Assembly: GCA_035048495.1 (NCBI GenBank)
Contig: CM068553.1
Location: forward strand, 4,519,259 to 4,583,258
Origin: Euptelea pleiosperma
Taxonomy: Eukaryota > Streptophyta > Magnoliopsida > Ranunculales > Eupteleaceae
Reading direction: 5' to 3'
DNA: 64,000 nucleotides
Of the stretch, positions 13,689 to 24,233 are shown piece after piece. The notes beneath the pieces are model-generated. The model had not been told where the DNA came from, did no database searches, and worked only from the letters and a program-made list of their open reading frames with translations. The position numbers and the translations under genes are program-made. The first letter of the stretch is position 1. Every line of letters starts with the position of its first letter.

Positions 13689-14112
13689 TCTTCCGAGATT
13701 AAGCTTATTGACGATCGTCTGTATTTTATGCTAGATCGTGAGAGAGATGTTTTATGAACGAACCGCCTCAGCGAATGAGGTTTTGCTCCTCGAGCTAAAT
13801 TTTGGGATGGGATGTTGGCACCCGCCTTTTTACTCTCTACGCCCACTTAAAAAAAAGGAGGAATTTTTGGCACACCCCGCATTTTAAAAACGTTGACATA
13901 CCCCTATGACCGTGTCTACCATCTAAGACCATCATTGACTAACAACTTTTTTAAAAGGACAAAACTGCCCCTACCATGATAATGCATGGTAGCCAACTTA
14001 CCAGAATCATCGGTAGGTTGGTCACCGGTGATGCATGGATGGCCAACTTATCGGAATCTCGTTGCTGGCCACCCACCACAGCCGTTTGATTTGGGATTGG
14101 TTCTTTTTCCTA

Positions 14113-14848
14113 AGGGTAATTCTATTTGCACCCCAAAAATTCCATAAGCACCCAATTTGGGTGCTTTTGGCCGAAAGTGCCCTTCACAAAAAAAAAAAAA
14201 AAAAAAAAAAAACCCTAAGCACCCCACCCCACCTCTCTCCCTCTCCCTCCACCTCTCCCTCCACCTCTCTCCCTCCCTCTCCCTCTCCCTCTCCACCTCT
14301 CACCATCCTCTCTCCCTCTCCACCTCTGTCACCTTGAAACAAAGAAAAAAAAAAAAAAGAAAGAGGAAGAAGAAGGAGAGGAGGATGACGCCATCGTCAT
14401 CGCCGTTGCCGCCGCCACCACCAGCACCACAGGTATGTCTCTCTCTCCTTCTCTACATCTCTCCCTCTCTCTCTCTTTCTCTCTTTCCCCCTCTTTTTTT
14501 TTTCTCTCTCTCTCTCTCTCCACGGCACTAACTGCCGTGGGGACTGTGTAGCCCACGGCCAGCCTAGCCGTGGCTTCTATGGTAGCCACGGTTGGGCTGG
14601 CCGTGGGCTACACAGTCCCCACGGCACCAATTGCCGTGGAGAGAGAGAGAGAGAGACGTACCTGTGGTGGTGGCGACTCCTCCTCCTCCTCCTCCTTCTT
14701 CTTCTTCTTCTTCTTCTTCTTCTTCTTCAACAACCAGGTGGGGTGGGTTGGGTGCTTGGGTTTTTTTTTTTTGTCTAAGGGTATTTTCGGCCCAAAAGCA
14801 CCCAAATGGGGTGCTTATGGAATTTGTGGGGTTCGAATAGAACTACCC
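14113..14848. mobile_element. Fold-back element R nested in Q, with 8-bp target duplication TTTTCCTA
   Basis: Left end AGGGTAATTCTATTTGCACC and right end, as complement, GGGTAGTTCTATTCGAACCCC are inverted repeats. Next to them AAATTCCATAAGCACC is repeated in inverted order. TTTTCCTA lies on both sides (14105-14112 and 14849-14856). Inside are poly-A, CTCCCT, CT and CTT simple repeats and a large palindrome. Open frames here are only low-complexity. Confidence 0.75.
14520..14639. repeat. Near-perfect 55-bp-arm palindrome at the centre of element R
   Basis: CCACGGCACTAACTGCCGTG on the left is mirrored by CACGGCAATTGGTGCCGTGG-type sequence on the right, with the stem continuing through GGGACTGTGTAGCCCACGG to a short TTCTATGG loop. 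CT repeats before it and GA repeats after it, then CACCACAGGTATGTCTC against its complement, extend the potential hairpin to roughly 14420-14680. Confidence 0.85.
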
Positions 14849-15035
14849 TTTTCCTAATCCTACATTTTTTTGTTCTAAACTTGAAGAAAGGGCGCAGTTT
14901 TGTCCTTTTCAAAAATTGTTAGTCAATAACGGTCTTAGATGGTAGACCAGGTCATAGTATGTCAACTTTTTCAAAATGTGGGGTGTCAAATTTCGAAGAT
15001 ATCATGGGGTGTATGTCAAAAATTCACCCCCAAAA

Positions 15036-16292
15036 ATTTAAGATAACTAAGTCCCTAATCATTTTCTATCTATACCGACCATCTTAACCCAAAAAATCAA
15101 AAAATGAAAAGAGAATATCGAGCAGAGGAGAAAATGAAGCTGCCAAGATATTGCACCACCAACCTCGCCACTGCCTCTCCCTCTCCCTCTCCCTCTCTCC
15201 CCTCTATCTCTCTCTTTCTCTTGGACTCGGTTCAAGATTGCCTCGGCAGCCAGAGACGGAGATGGGCATGGCACACTCAGCTGTAGCAGAGAATACAGGT
15301 GTGATTGAGGGGTCATGATGTCCCTGCCGATGACACTTTTCCATACTTTTTTTTTTTCATTTTTGCCTGCGCATTAAAATCTGCTATAATGGAAAAAACA
15401 GTAACACTCCCAGTCTGTTATACCGTTATAACGGCCCCTTTTAAAGCTTGATCCTACCCGAAGAATGAAGCGGCTACTAACAGGAGTGGATGCGGATTAC
15501 ATCCTAGTATCCTACCCACATGAACACGGATTGTTTGTTTACGTATAGTCCCTCCCCACTCCCACAAATATGTTTGGGCTGGAGCTACATTTATAGGTTT
15601 GACAACCTTTGTTGGGCTTAATTTTAAAGCCTACTAAATAAATGGGCCAAGCTACTAATGTTCCAGACTCTGGCCCATTAACACCCTACCCAATTGACAG
15701 AAAAAGAGCATCTTCTCTACCTATCAGGTTCATAATGGATACAGCTACAAGGGGAAAAAAGATGCGGGTAATAATTCAAAAGAGAGATTAAAAGGGAAAA
15801 AATAATTTTTTTGTTGCAACTTGCATGTGTCCCTCATTGTGATGTCGTGGTTCGATTAAAAAAGGAATATTTAACTAGGGTAAGATTAGTTAACTTGGGT
15901 CAAGTTAGTTTTTGACATTTTCGGTGTATACGTGGCATGTTTTAATTCACCCGCAATGCCACAACGAAAGAGTACGTAAAAATATTTCCATTACCGATGG
16001 TTATTTTATAATTAAATGTCCTGTAAGCGGATCCTTTGCCATATGGTCTATCAAAAGCCGATCAACGGTATGGCAGTCACGATATCGGCCCAAGACATGT
16101 GTATGGAGTCGAGACTATGGCCCGAGTTAACTCAAAGACTCGAACTCGACTCGAAATAACTCGGCTTAAGTAATATATTAATATTATATACATATATATA
16201 AATATCAAAATTTATAAATTTTGTAAGTAGAATTTATAGGACTCAGTTGAGTTTGAGTTGACTCGGTAGATTTTCGAGAAACTTGTTGAGTC
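15036..16292. other. Intergenic, no gene recognised
   Basis: Contains a CT-rich stretch near 15178-15225 and AT-rich sequence. I see no supported coding region, RNA gene or complete mobile element. Confidence 0.5.
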
Positions 16293-16310
16293 AACTCACA
16301 ATCCAATTAT

Positions 16311-16509
16311 TTATTTTTTTGTAGACACCATCGTGGGAGGGCCCCACGGATTAGCAGGTGAAACTTGAACAGACCGGTCAAGCCGGTAAAGGAGATTTCT
16401 ACTCCTGTCACACTGCTCAAAGGAGGAAATCTACCTGTGTGGGTTTGACCCCACGACCTCTAGAAAGAGGTGGATACACACCAACCATTTGAGCTGCCAT
16501 GTTGGGTGT
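16311..16509 (-). mobile_element. tRNA-derived SINE with about 18-bp target duplication
   Basis: On the minus strand it starts near an A-box-like TGGCAGCTCAAATGG, then a B-box-like GGGTCAAACCC, and ends in an A-rich tail (AAAAAAATAAATAA). The flanks AACTCACAATCCAATTAT (16293-16310) and AACTCACAACCCAATTAT (16510-16527) are direct repeats with one mismatch, as expected for LINE-mediated insertion. Confidence 0.8.
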
Positions 16510-16779
16510 AACTCACAACCCAATTATAAAACGACATACTTGGTGCGTTGTTTTTTATATAGAAAAGGACCACCAAGTGCATCATACATGTGATTCGAGT
16601 TTCTATCGAGTCAACTCAAAATTCAGCGGAGTCGGGTCAATGTAACTTTGTTAGAGGAGTTCTCTCCTTTGTGGCATTATGGATGGAATAAGAAAGTGCC
16701 ATATGTATGCCAAAAAGTCAAAAACTGATTTGACCCAAGTTAACCAATTTTACCTAAGTTAATTATGGGTTTTGGGGTG

Positions 16780-17173
16780 GAGTCCGGCTAGAGCTACACC
16801 CATTTCTTACATCCAGTTCTTACACCCAAATGTGGGGCCAACATAGAGATCATGTTGGACAATTCAACTATACATTGAGCTGTTCTTGCCATGATGATCA
16901 TCATCTCCAAAAATCAGTTCATTTCAACATTGCCAACCATATAGAAAATTGACCCAAAATAATAGTTTAATTGGATGGTCTGAATTTTTCAAATTAAAGT
17001 CTATTTTTCATGAGGCTAGGAAGGTTGCATTTTCTTGAATTTTTTGTGAGGAGGGTAACCATAGCATAAAAAACTCATTGTGCGGTTCGATTGCCCAACA
17101 TGAGCTCCATGTGGGCCCCATCCCCGGGTGTAAGAACTGGATGTAAGAAATGGGTGTAGCTCGAGATGGACTC
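16780..17173. mobile_element. Mutator-type MITE (element U) with exact 9-bp target duplication
   Basis: Ends are GAGTCC and GGACTC; the inverted arms share CTACACCCATTTCTTACATC followed by CAGTTCTTACACCC without a mismatch. TTTGGGGTG lies on both sides (16771-16779 and 17174-17182). A 9-bp duplication and a terminal G fit the Mutator superfamily. No transposase; the reading frames in it are fortuitous. Confidence 0.85.
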
Positions 17174-17319
17174 TTTGGGGTGTAGTGGCAACTTTTTATT
17201 CGACCCACCTTGCCACGACGACCGCAACGAGTCACCTGCAGCAAAAGCTCCAATATACTTTACACATTAATTTCATGGAATATGATGTCCTAATCAAACT
17301 TGCTATGATGTTCATTCAC

Positions 17320-17553
17320 GAGTAAAACTTTTGTGACGGAAGCCGGTCACAACCCACGATACGAGCCACATGGCATACTATTAGAGGATGCTGACTGTAT
17401 GGATGTTAATCCAGTCCCTCGGTGGACCAGCAACCAAAAATCAGCCTGATTAGTGATTTCTAATCTTTGGATTTAAGTATTTTCACGGGTTGATTTTAAC
17501 CGTAGGAATTTGAGCATTATTGAGCGCTATTTGGGTGCAAAATCCAAAGGTTT
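17320..17553. mobile_element. Left half of a GCCACGTGG-family MITE (truncated)
   Basis: Begins GAGTAAAACTTTTGTGACGG, then carries the ACTGTATGGATG and CCTCGGTGGACC tracts and AATCAGCCTGATTAGTGATT, up to the element centre near 17530. The right arm is missing; the sequence after about 17553 is unrelated. Confidence 0.75.
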
Positions 17554-17784
17554 TCACACATGGCAGCTGAGGTGGCAGGACCAAAATGGTCTACCAGTTG
17601 GACCACCTGACCCTCTCTCCATGTCGGACCAATTAAAGGGATAGGTTTCTGGCACTTTTCCATTAAATATCTTTTTAATTGAAGAATTGTCATTCACAGG
17701 AGAAAAGTGCGATACATCATTGGGTGTAGGTCCATGTCATCAATCCTCACGGTTGTCTGTCAGATGGACAATCCACATCAACAT

Positions 17785-18170
17785 CCCACATGGCAAGGAA
17801 ACCTGTCTTAACAAGATTTTAAGGCCCTGCATTGGGATGCAAATGCATTCACTTGCCACAAATTTGGGATTGCACCGTGATTGGTTGGAGCTTGGAGGCG
17901 TGCATCCCACGTGGCAAGAAACCTCTTTTAACAAGATTTGAAGGCCCTGCTTGGTTCATGCATTGGGATGCAAATGTACTCACTTGCTACAAATTTGGGA
18001 TTGCACCTTGATTGGTTGGAGGCGTGCAATGAGCTGGAGTGCAAGTGGTTGCCAAGCCCTTGCAAACTTATTAACAAAATAGATGCAAGTCACTGCAGCT
18101 CAAAAACTGAGGCAAATGGATGCATTCTGGATTAGAGTGCAAACTGCATCCCAGTGTAGCGAGTCAAATA
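17785..18170. repeat. Partial tandem duplication inside a CCCTGCTTGGTTC-type repeat
   Basis: A block running from CCCACATGGCAAGGAAACC through TTTGGGATTGCACC to GATTGGTTGGA (about 17785-17888) is repeated with small changes at about 17907-18026. The second copy contains CCCTGCTTGGTTC and continues like the element at 50332-50576. Inference: a MITE that duplicated locally. Confidence 0.65.
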
Positions 18171-18843
18171 GGGTTTAAGTGACACCCAAGGCTACTTTTG
18201 GCTAAAAAGTAGACCAACAAAAGTGAACCAACAAGTTCATGTTTCTTCTCTGCTGTGGACCCAGAGAATCCAACGGTGGTTACATCTAGTATGTATTCCA
18301 CTCCATCTTTACATGTGCACGGATGAAATTAATGCAAAAAGCCAAAAAAAAATAGGTATCAATGTAACAGCACATGTTTGGTTACATCCAAAAGACCGAC
18401 CTATTGGGGAAAGCCTAAACAACTATGTATACAAACAGGTCGTCAGCCAACATAACACGAGGATGAGAAAACACCGTCCGCTAACAAATAATATGCATTT
18501 TATTCATTTAATCTTAAAATATGGAAAAAATATCGATTTTTTATTATCTAAGGCAGTATTAAACACGAATTTACTAACTAGAATCCACACAGCCACGGCA
18601 AAAGATCAAGTCCAACCCTAAAACAGAATAATATTAGCTTCGTAACCAAGCACCAAGCTGGTGCCAACAATAAGGCCGATATAAGTCAGCAAGTACCGAA
18701 TCATACCATAAAACAAACTCATTCGTCCATTAAGACCAACAAGGTGTTTATTTGTTCGTTTGTGGTTTATCTTTTTTCTCTGAAAATATAAAAATAACAA
18801 TTAAAGAAGAGAGAGAAAGTGAGAAGAAACGGAAGTAGTAATT
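18171..18843. other. Intergenic, including the SCL8-like gene's 3'UTR
   Basis: AT-rich with no recognised gene. The 200-300 bases next to 18843 should be the 3'UTR of the GRAS gene on the minus strand. Confidence 0.4.
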
Positions 18844-20655
18844 TCAACGCCAAGCAGATGCGACGGTGATCACTCGATCCATCCAACCAAAGCATATCCC
18901 ACCGGCTTCTTCTTTAATCGTAAACCCCGGGTTGTTCCTGTAGGCTGAGCTGAGTCGAGCAACGTGTTGACCCAGTGGTCTTGACACGAACCCAGCCATC
19001 CCCATCCGGGCCCGCCACTTGCCGAATACTTCACTCCTCTCCACGCGGTCCCTCCCCTCGCACGCCACTGAGTTCACCGCTTTCCGAGCCAAACACTCCT
19101 CCACTTTGATTCTCTCCATAGCACCCCGAGCCATGGTCACGTTCAGCGAGTCGAACAGAGCACGGTAATACCCGCAGGCCTCCGTGAGTCTAGCCACGAA
19201 CGGGGCCGTGTTGCTGTTCATCTCTTGCTCCACAAGTGTGACCATGCGCGGAGCCAAGCCCTTCACGACTCTCAGCAATTCGTCGCGTGGGTTCTCCGTC
19301 GACACACTCTCGTCGGGCATTTTGTATAGCCAGAACGCGAAATTCACCACTAATGCCTCGTTCGTGTCACACCCGAGCGTGTCTCGATTCAACTCAGAGA
19401 TGTTCCGGCTAACAACATTGAATTGTAGCCTGAGTCCGACTCGTTCGGCGAGTTTTATCAGCCGTTCCCCAACCATTCGTAAACCATTTTCGTTTCCGTT
19501 GGCTGGATCGTTCACAGTTGTGATTTTAACGATGGCCGACTTCCCCGATTGTCGAGCAGCTAGAGCGTGTATGAGGGAGATGTACTGGATCCCCTGTCCG
19601 ATATCAAAATCCAGCACATGAACGTTGTTTGGTTGGTCTCTGGTCGCTTCAAGGATTGCGTAATTGGCAGCCATGAATCCAAGCTTAAAACATGGAGAAG
19701 CCTCATAGAGCATTTGGGTCGACCTGCTGTGATTATCGCTGCAAAGTTCCTTCAATGGATGTGGATTCTCCGTTGGATTTAAGCGGGACCGAAGAGCAGA
19801 GACCATATAAGCCGTCAATCTCTGCTCCGGATCACCCCACCTGTTCGATATCTGCTTCAAACGCTCAAGTGTTGCCGTCGCAGCGTCTACCTTCCCTTCA
19901 GAGATGGCAGTCGCAGCGTCTATTAAAGATTGTTTCGAAGAACAACTCAAAGATGACGAAGAAGAGGACGATGATGAAGAAGACGACGTCGGAGAAGGAG
20001 AAAATGGTTTCTGATACTGAATCAGATTCTGATTCTGAGTTGGGGTTATCAGATTCTGCATAGTTTCGCTCCACTCACTACTGTTAATAACCGAAGAAAC
20101 ATCCCCTTCATCTTCTTCGTTATCATCTAAGAGCTGTTTCTCCAGCTCTTGAAGCCGATTCCTCATTTTCTTCTCCGTATCCGGCTCCGTTTCCAGAGCC
20201 ACCCCTCTGTTCTGAACAAATTGAGAGGAGAAATTCGGCAAACTAGGGTTACTAGTGTTATTGTTTGGGTTGTTAGGGTTAATAGGTTGTGAGTATAGTT
20301 GTTGAAGATAAGGGTATCCGTGTCCGTGAGCGTACCTCCCTGAAACCTCCACAGAGATATTGGTATTGGAGAAATCAAGAGGAGAGAGAGTTGAGATGGG
20401 AGAGGTGTGATAATACTGACTCCTCTGTTTCACCGACCGGAGAAGAACCGCCTGTTGTTGTTGCTTTTCTAATTCCGCGAGTGATCGCTTAGCGACCAAA
20501 TCGTTTCGTCCAAGAGGAATCATTGGAGAAGAGATACGATGATCATGACCTTGGTACTGGTACTGAACTTGAACATTGTTGATCATGGCCGACCCTCCAC
20601 CACCAATCCCGGCGGAGCTATAGAAATCGCCACCACCGGGAAAACCAGATCCCAT
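18844..20655 (-). CDS. SCL8: GRAS-family transcriptional regulator, SCARECROW-LIKE 8 type (intronless, 603 aa)
   Basis: GRAS proteins are plant nuclear transcriptional regulators. The N-terminal 230 residues are low-complexity (Gly-rich start, QQQQ, Asn/Pro-rich block, an EKQLLDDNEEDEGD acidic patch, a long Ser run). The GRAS domain starts near residue 240 with the first leucine-heptad region (SLIDAATAISEGKVDAATA), followed by the VHIID-type motif VHVLDFDIGQGIQY (345-358), the second leucine region, the PFYRE-like block, RVER (537-540) and the terminal SAW block ending VITVASAWR. I start at MGSGFPGGGDFYSS (20655) because SCL8 proteins begin this way; an in-frame ATG at 20679 would add eight residues. 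The single exon is normal for GRAS genes. Family assignment is firm; SCL8 in particular rests on the N-terminus and on remembered sequence. Confidence 0.92.
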   Translation of the reverse strand: MGSGFPGGGDFYSSAGIGGGGSAMINNVQVQYQYQGHDHRISSPMIPLGRNDLVAKRSLAELEKQQQQAVLLRSVKQRSQYYHTSPISTLSPLDFSNTNISVEVSGRYAHGHGYPYLQQLYSQPINPNNPNNNTSNPSLPNFSSQFVQNRGVALETEPDTEKKMRNRLQELEKQLLDDNEEDEGDVSSVINSSEWSETMQNLITPTQNQNLIQYQKPFSPSPTSSSSSSSSSSSSLSCSSKQSLIDAATAISEGKVDAATATLERLKQISNRWGDPEQRLTAYMVSALRSRLNPTENPHPLKELCSDNHSRSTQMLYEASPCFKLGFMAANYAILEATRDQPNNVHVLDFDIGQGIQYISLIHALAARQSGKSAIVKITTVNDPANGNENGLRMVGERLIKLAERVGLRLQFNVVSRNISELNRDTLGCDTNEALVVNFAFWLYKMPDESVSTENPRDELLRVVKGLAPRMVTLVEQEMNSNTAPFVARLTEACGYYRALFDSLNVTMARGAMERIKVEECLARKAVNSVACEGRDRVERSEVFGKWRARMGMAGFVSRPLGQHVARLSSAYRNNPGFTIKEEAGGICFGWMDRVITVASAWR

Positions 20656-21245
20656 TATATGGATAACCCAACTCAACAAGAAATCAACAAGAAACGAAGC
20701 AACAATAGAAATGGAATGAAACCATTATGAAAAGGGAGCGTTCAGAAGCCTCGGTATCCGTTTCCAAGGCTCCCAGCAGCGTTACTAAGCTCTGGTTTTT
20801 GTCCCTGGACGTAAATTTTTTAGTGGGGTCGATTTTATTCTCCCTCTTTCATAGCTTCTCTCTCGTAACTGTCGATTTTCGGTTAACTCGTGCTCTCTCA
20901 CCTCCACCCGTCGGTTTTCATTAGCTTTACGCTTGCCTTTTCAGAAGTTCAAACCAGAAAGCTGTATACGTTGGAGACGGCCCCCCCAACCATTAAAATA
21001 GTCCCACCATTAAACCCCCCAAGTTCCTGCAAAGAAAACTCAGCGTCGCTTCAAACGCAAGTAAAATATCGAGTTGACTAAAATGCCCTTTTCCAACTAA
21101 AGAACCGGTCCTAAAGAAAATTAGCCGGATACGTTGTAACTCAGTCTTTTGGGACCCACCATTTGATAATTTCAACCAATCAATGGTTCTGATCCCGTTG
21201 ATTTTTTCATAATCTTGGTTTATGTGTTTTGAAATTGTAGAGTAT
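20656..21245. other. Upstream region of the SCL8-like gene
   Basis: Holds the 5'UTR and promoter of the minus-strand GRAS gene. No repeat or reading frame worth reporting; no promoter element can be assigned from sequence alone. Confidence 0.4.
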
Positions 21246-21256
21246 CTAGAATTCTA

Positions 21257-21609
21257 GGAGCCAGACTTGCCTGACCACCCACAATATAAGCCACGTGGAA
21301 ATTTATTAGAGGACACTGACCGTATAGATGTTTGGCCAATCCCTAGGTGGACCTACAAACCCAAAATCAACTAGATCAGTGATTTCTAAGCGTTAGTTGA
21401 AGTCATTTTCGTTGGTTTATTTTAACCGCAGGGATTTGAGCATTATTTACCATTATTTCCGTATAAAGATCCAAGGGTTTGAAATCACTAATCAGGCTGA
21501 TTTTGGGTTTGTAGGTCCACTTACAGATTGGCCAAACATCTATACGGTCAGTGTCCTCTAATAAATTGCCACGTGGCTTATATTGTGGCTGGTCAGGCAA
21601 GTCTTGCTC
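21257..21609. mobile_element. GCCACGTGG-family MITE (copy C) with 10-11 bp target duplication
   Basis: Arms start GGAGCCAGACTTGCCTGACC and end with the complement GGCAAGTCTTGCTC. CTAGAATTCTA flanks both sides (21246-21256 and 21610-21620). Because that flank is itself nearly palindromic the exact border is uncertain by a base. Both arms carry a CCACGTGG-type site and the CCCTAGGTGGACCTA-type tract. Confidence 0.85.
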
Positions 21610-21620
21610 CTAGAATTCTA

Positions 21621-23529
21621 CATAAAATGTTGAAGACCTTGACCACTTCTCCAAGTGAAAAAAAACACAGAAAAAGAAAAAAACTCGGAAGAGACCAAGT
21701 AACGAGGAGCTTCCTCTTCCTTCCATATACACGGGACATAATGGTCAAAGGAAAATGACAAAAATGGTTCAAGAGAAAAATCTTTTGGGTTAGATGGTTA
21801 AGTTCATTTGATCAGGATAATTTCCAAGTGATAATCGAAATGGGGCCCATCTAAGCATGAATTTGACCAGATTGGAGATACTTGTGCATCCATCTACGTG
21901 ATAATTTTTGCATGAGTAGCCCTGATTCATTTGATCAGGATAATTTAACACACCATTAGTGATTTCTAACCATTGGATTCCTACTGTGTTGCATGGACTC
22001 TTTAAATTTTTTAAAGATAAATAAATATTCAATATAGGATTTTGGGTTTTAATTCTAAGATTTGGTAAAAATCCTACCAAAATCTACCAAGAAAATTCCG
22101 ATATTTTGTCACCAACTCATCGTTATAAAATAAAAAAAAACTAATAAATCTGAGTCTCAAAATCCTATTTTTTGGGGTTTGCGACACACGTGTCCGAATC
22201 CATGCAACACAAGATTCAAACATTTTTCATGGGTTTATTTTTAGCCGTGGGATATACTCAAATTCAACGCATATAAACCAGTAATTAGGCTAATAGTTGT
22301 TGTGGGGGTCCAACAAAAGGTAGGCTAAACATCCATCTAAGAGTATGTCACGTGGCACTTTTCTACTGGACCCACGATGACACAGGAAGTGAGCACAAAA
22401 TATTCGTCTACAAACAACGTACTGACTTTAACAAAGCCATTAAGGTTAATTCCGTCATTTTGATGTACAAAACGTGTTGCTTACACACAAACATAGATAC
22501 ACAAACAACGTGTAAATCCTTGGGCACAAATATCAAATGAGCTTATACTCGGTTGCGTGAAGGAATAATATGGGGAAATCGGTTAGCAACCGAACCATCC
22601 AACCGCCGACGTCTCTCCTCCCTGGTCGGCAAAGTAGCCTTCTTGGGAAGTTAAAAAATTAAAACACGCTTTTCAAGGTGCATCCAACGGTACGTACAAT
22701 TTTTACATACTTTAGAATCTGATAAGGAATCTAGGCGTATACAACCCAACGTGTCAACTGTAGAGCCAATGTTCCCTTTCTACACGCCGAAGTCCGCCGA
22801 ACCATCGTAACCGTTATTAACATTTGTCACGCAAATTTTCCAAAATTAAACAACCATAAATAGATGATTCCGTTGGAGCAATTAAGGGTAATTAAGTCAA
22901 TTAAAGTTTGCAAAACTGATTGGCGTGGATTGTTCACTTTGCATGTGATTGTGGGTCCCTCTTTAATATGAAAAGCTGTCCGTTGAATAGTTGGTGGACC
23001 GTTGGAATGCCTAACCGAAATGGCTAGGGCTGTGTCTAGGATATTTTCGTCATTTTGGGAAAATATCGGGGATATAAAGGGCATTTAAAATGGTGTTTAG
23101 TTGTTAGGCGCAAAGATTTATTTAAAGTGCCTAACGCGCGTTTGGGAATGGGACACGCGTGCCACACGCAGTCAACACTCTCCAAACTTGGTCTCAGACT
23201 CTGACTAGGGTCTCCGATAGATCATAAGAACGGTCTACAATTGCCCACCCAATTCTCATTTTGCTGATCAGATCAAACGATCATAGTCATTGATCAGAAC
23301 AAGAATACGACAAAGTTGCTTCTTGAGTAGAATCAAAGTCACTATGTCCTGATTGTGTGGTGTGGATCTAGAGGATCATCAGTGGTTTGAATTAGTAAGA
23401 CAAGGACATAAATGAGAGAAAGCTAATGGCTGGCATAGAATTCTCGATTGTGAGTGATCACGTGGGGCCGACCAATAAGTCTTGAGCCTGCATGTAAGCC
23501 ACGTGCTCAGTGTGACGCTTTGGTTATTC
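21621..23529. other. Intergenic with one degraded MITE fragment
   Basis: TTCATTTGATCAGGATAATT occurs twice (about 21804 and 21926). A worn right half of the GCCACGTGG family is recognisable at about 22240-22360 (ACATCCATCTAAGAGTATGTCACGTGG). I see no gene. Confidence 0.5.
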
Positions 23530-23786
23530 AAGTAAAACTTGCACGAGAGTCTTTAGTCATATAAGCCCTGACCGCCCACAATATGAAACACGGGGCACAT
23601 TTTTTTAGAGAATGCTGACCGTATGGATGTTTGGCCAATCCCTAGGTGGACCTACATAACAAAACTCAGTCTGATTAGTAATTTTGAGTCTTTGGATCTT
23701 GTACCCCCAAATAATGCTCAAATTCCCACGGTTAAAATCAACGCATTGAAATGAGTTTAATCAACGCTGTCATCAAAGTTTTACTC
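23530..23786. mobile_element. GCCACGTGG-family MITE, left arm plus right tip
   Basis: Starts AAGTAAAACTTGC, contains CCGCCCACAATATGA, GACCGTATGGATGTTTGGCC and CCCTAGGTGGACC, reaches the centre, then ends abruptly in AAAGTTTTACTC. Most of the right arm is deleted; no target duplication was found. Confidence 0.75.
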
Positions 23787-24233
23787 GGACGGAGCCGTTA
23801 GATTCCTCTGTTTTGTTCTGCTTCATTTCCGATTTGAAGTTTCAATTTCACTCCTTAATTCCGTACCTAATAATTACGATCAAGAGAAAGACCGTACACA
23901 TTACCGTCTATAGCCTGTTGGGTTCTGGTGAGTTGTCACGTCTGATCCGATCGTGGCCGCCGACGTCACGAGAAATGCACTTTGCGTAACTTTTTCTCTG
24001 AGCGCCGTAATGGAGATCGTCCTATGCGTGCAACTTTAGAGCTGATCGTCACCGTTGGATTATTCAGGACAGAGCATTTCACTGACACGTGTCGAATTCT
24101 AGTTGAAGGTCCCCCAGCTACTGAACGTCAGCAGACAGACCATAAAGAGTCTGAAGTGTCGAACATTGCCCCACAATGCAAACTTTTCAAAGCTGCTGAC
24201 TTTTTGGAATAAATATTTGATGACGGATGTCCG
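23787..24233. other. Intergenic, nothing recognised
   Basis: Short non-repetitive spacer between MITE remnants; the reading frames here do not resemble known proteins. Confidence 0.4.

Larger units (their letters stand above)
13850..15035. mobile_element. TIR element Q (GACATACCCC-type ends) next to the XPB promoter
   Basis: The left end reads AATTTTTGGCACACCCC and the right end, as complement, AATTTTTGACATACACCCC. Inner parts match in inverted order too: GTCTACCATCTAAGACC against GGTCTTAGATGGTAGACC, and AACAACTTTTTTAAAAGGAC against GTCCTTTTCAAAAATTGTT. The element is interrupted by element R (14113-14848). A relative with the same ends lies at about 26660-27550. It begins about 165 bp upstream of the XPB ATG, so the XPB core promoter abuts or overlaps it. 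Confidence 0.7.

Noticed and set aside
14035..14857. Several open frames of 80-124 residues on both strands rich in Ser/Pro, Glu/Arg or Lys runs
   Set aside because: They are translations of CT, CTT, CTCCCT and poly-A repeats in element R; no protein-like composition or splice context.
19184..20063. Long open frames on the plus strand (up to 145 residues)
   Set aside because: They are antisense to the GRAS coding sequence and arise from its codon composition.
22140..22215. Possible G-box promoter element CACACGTGTCC
   Set aside because: A single occurrence in intergenic DNA with no gene start nearby.
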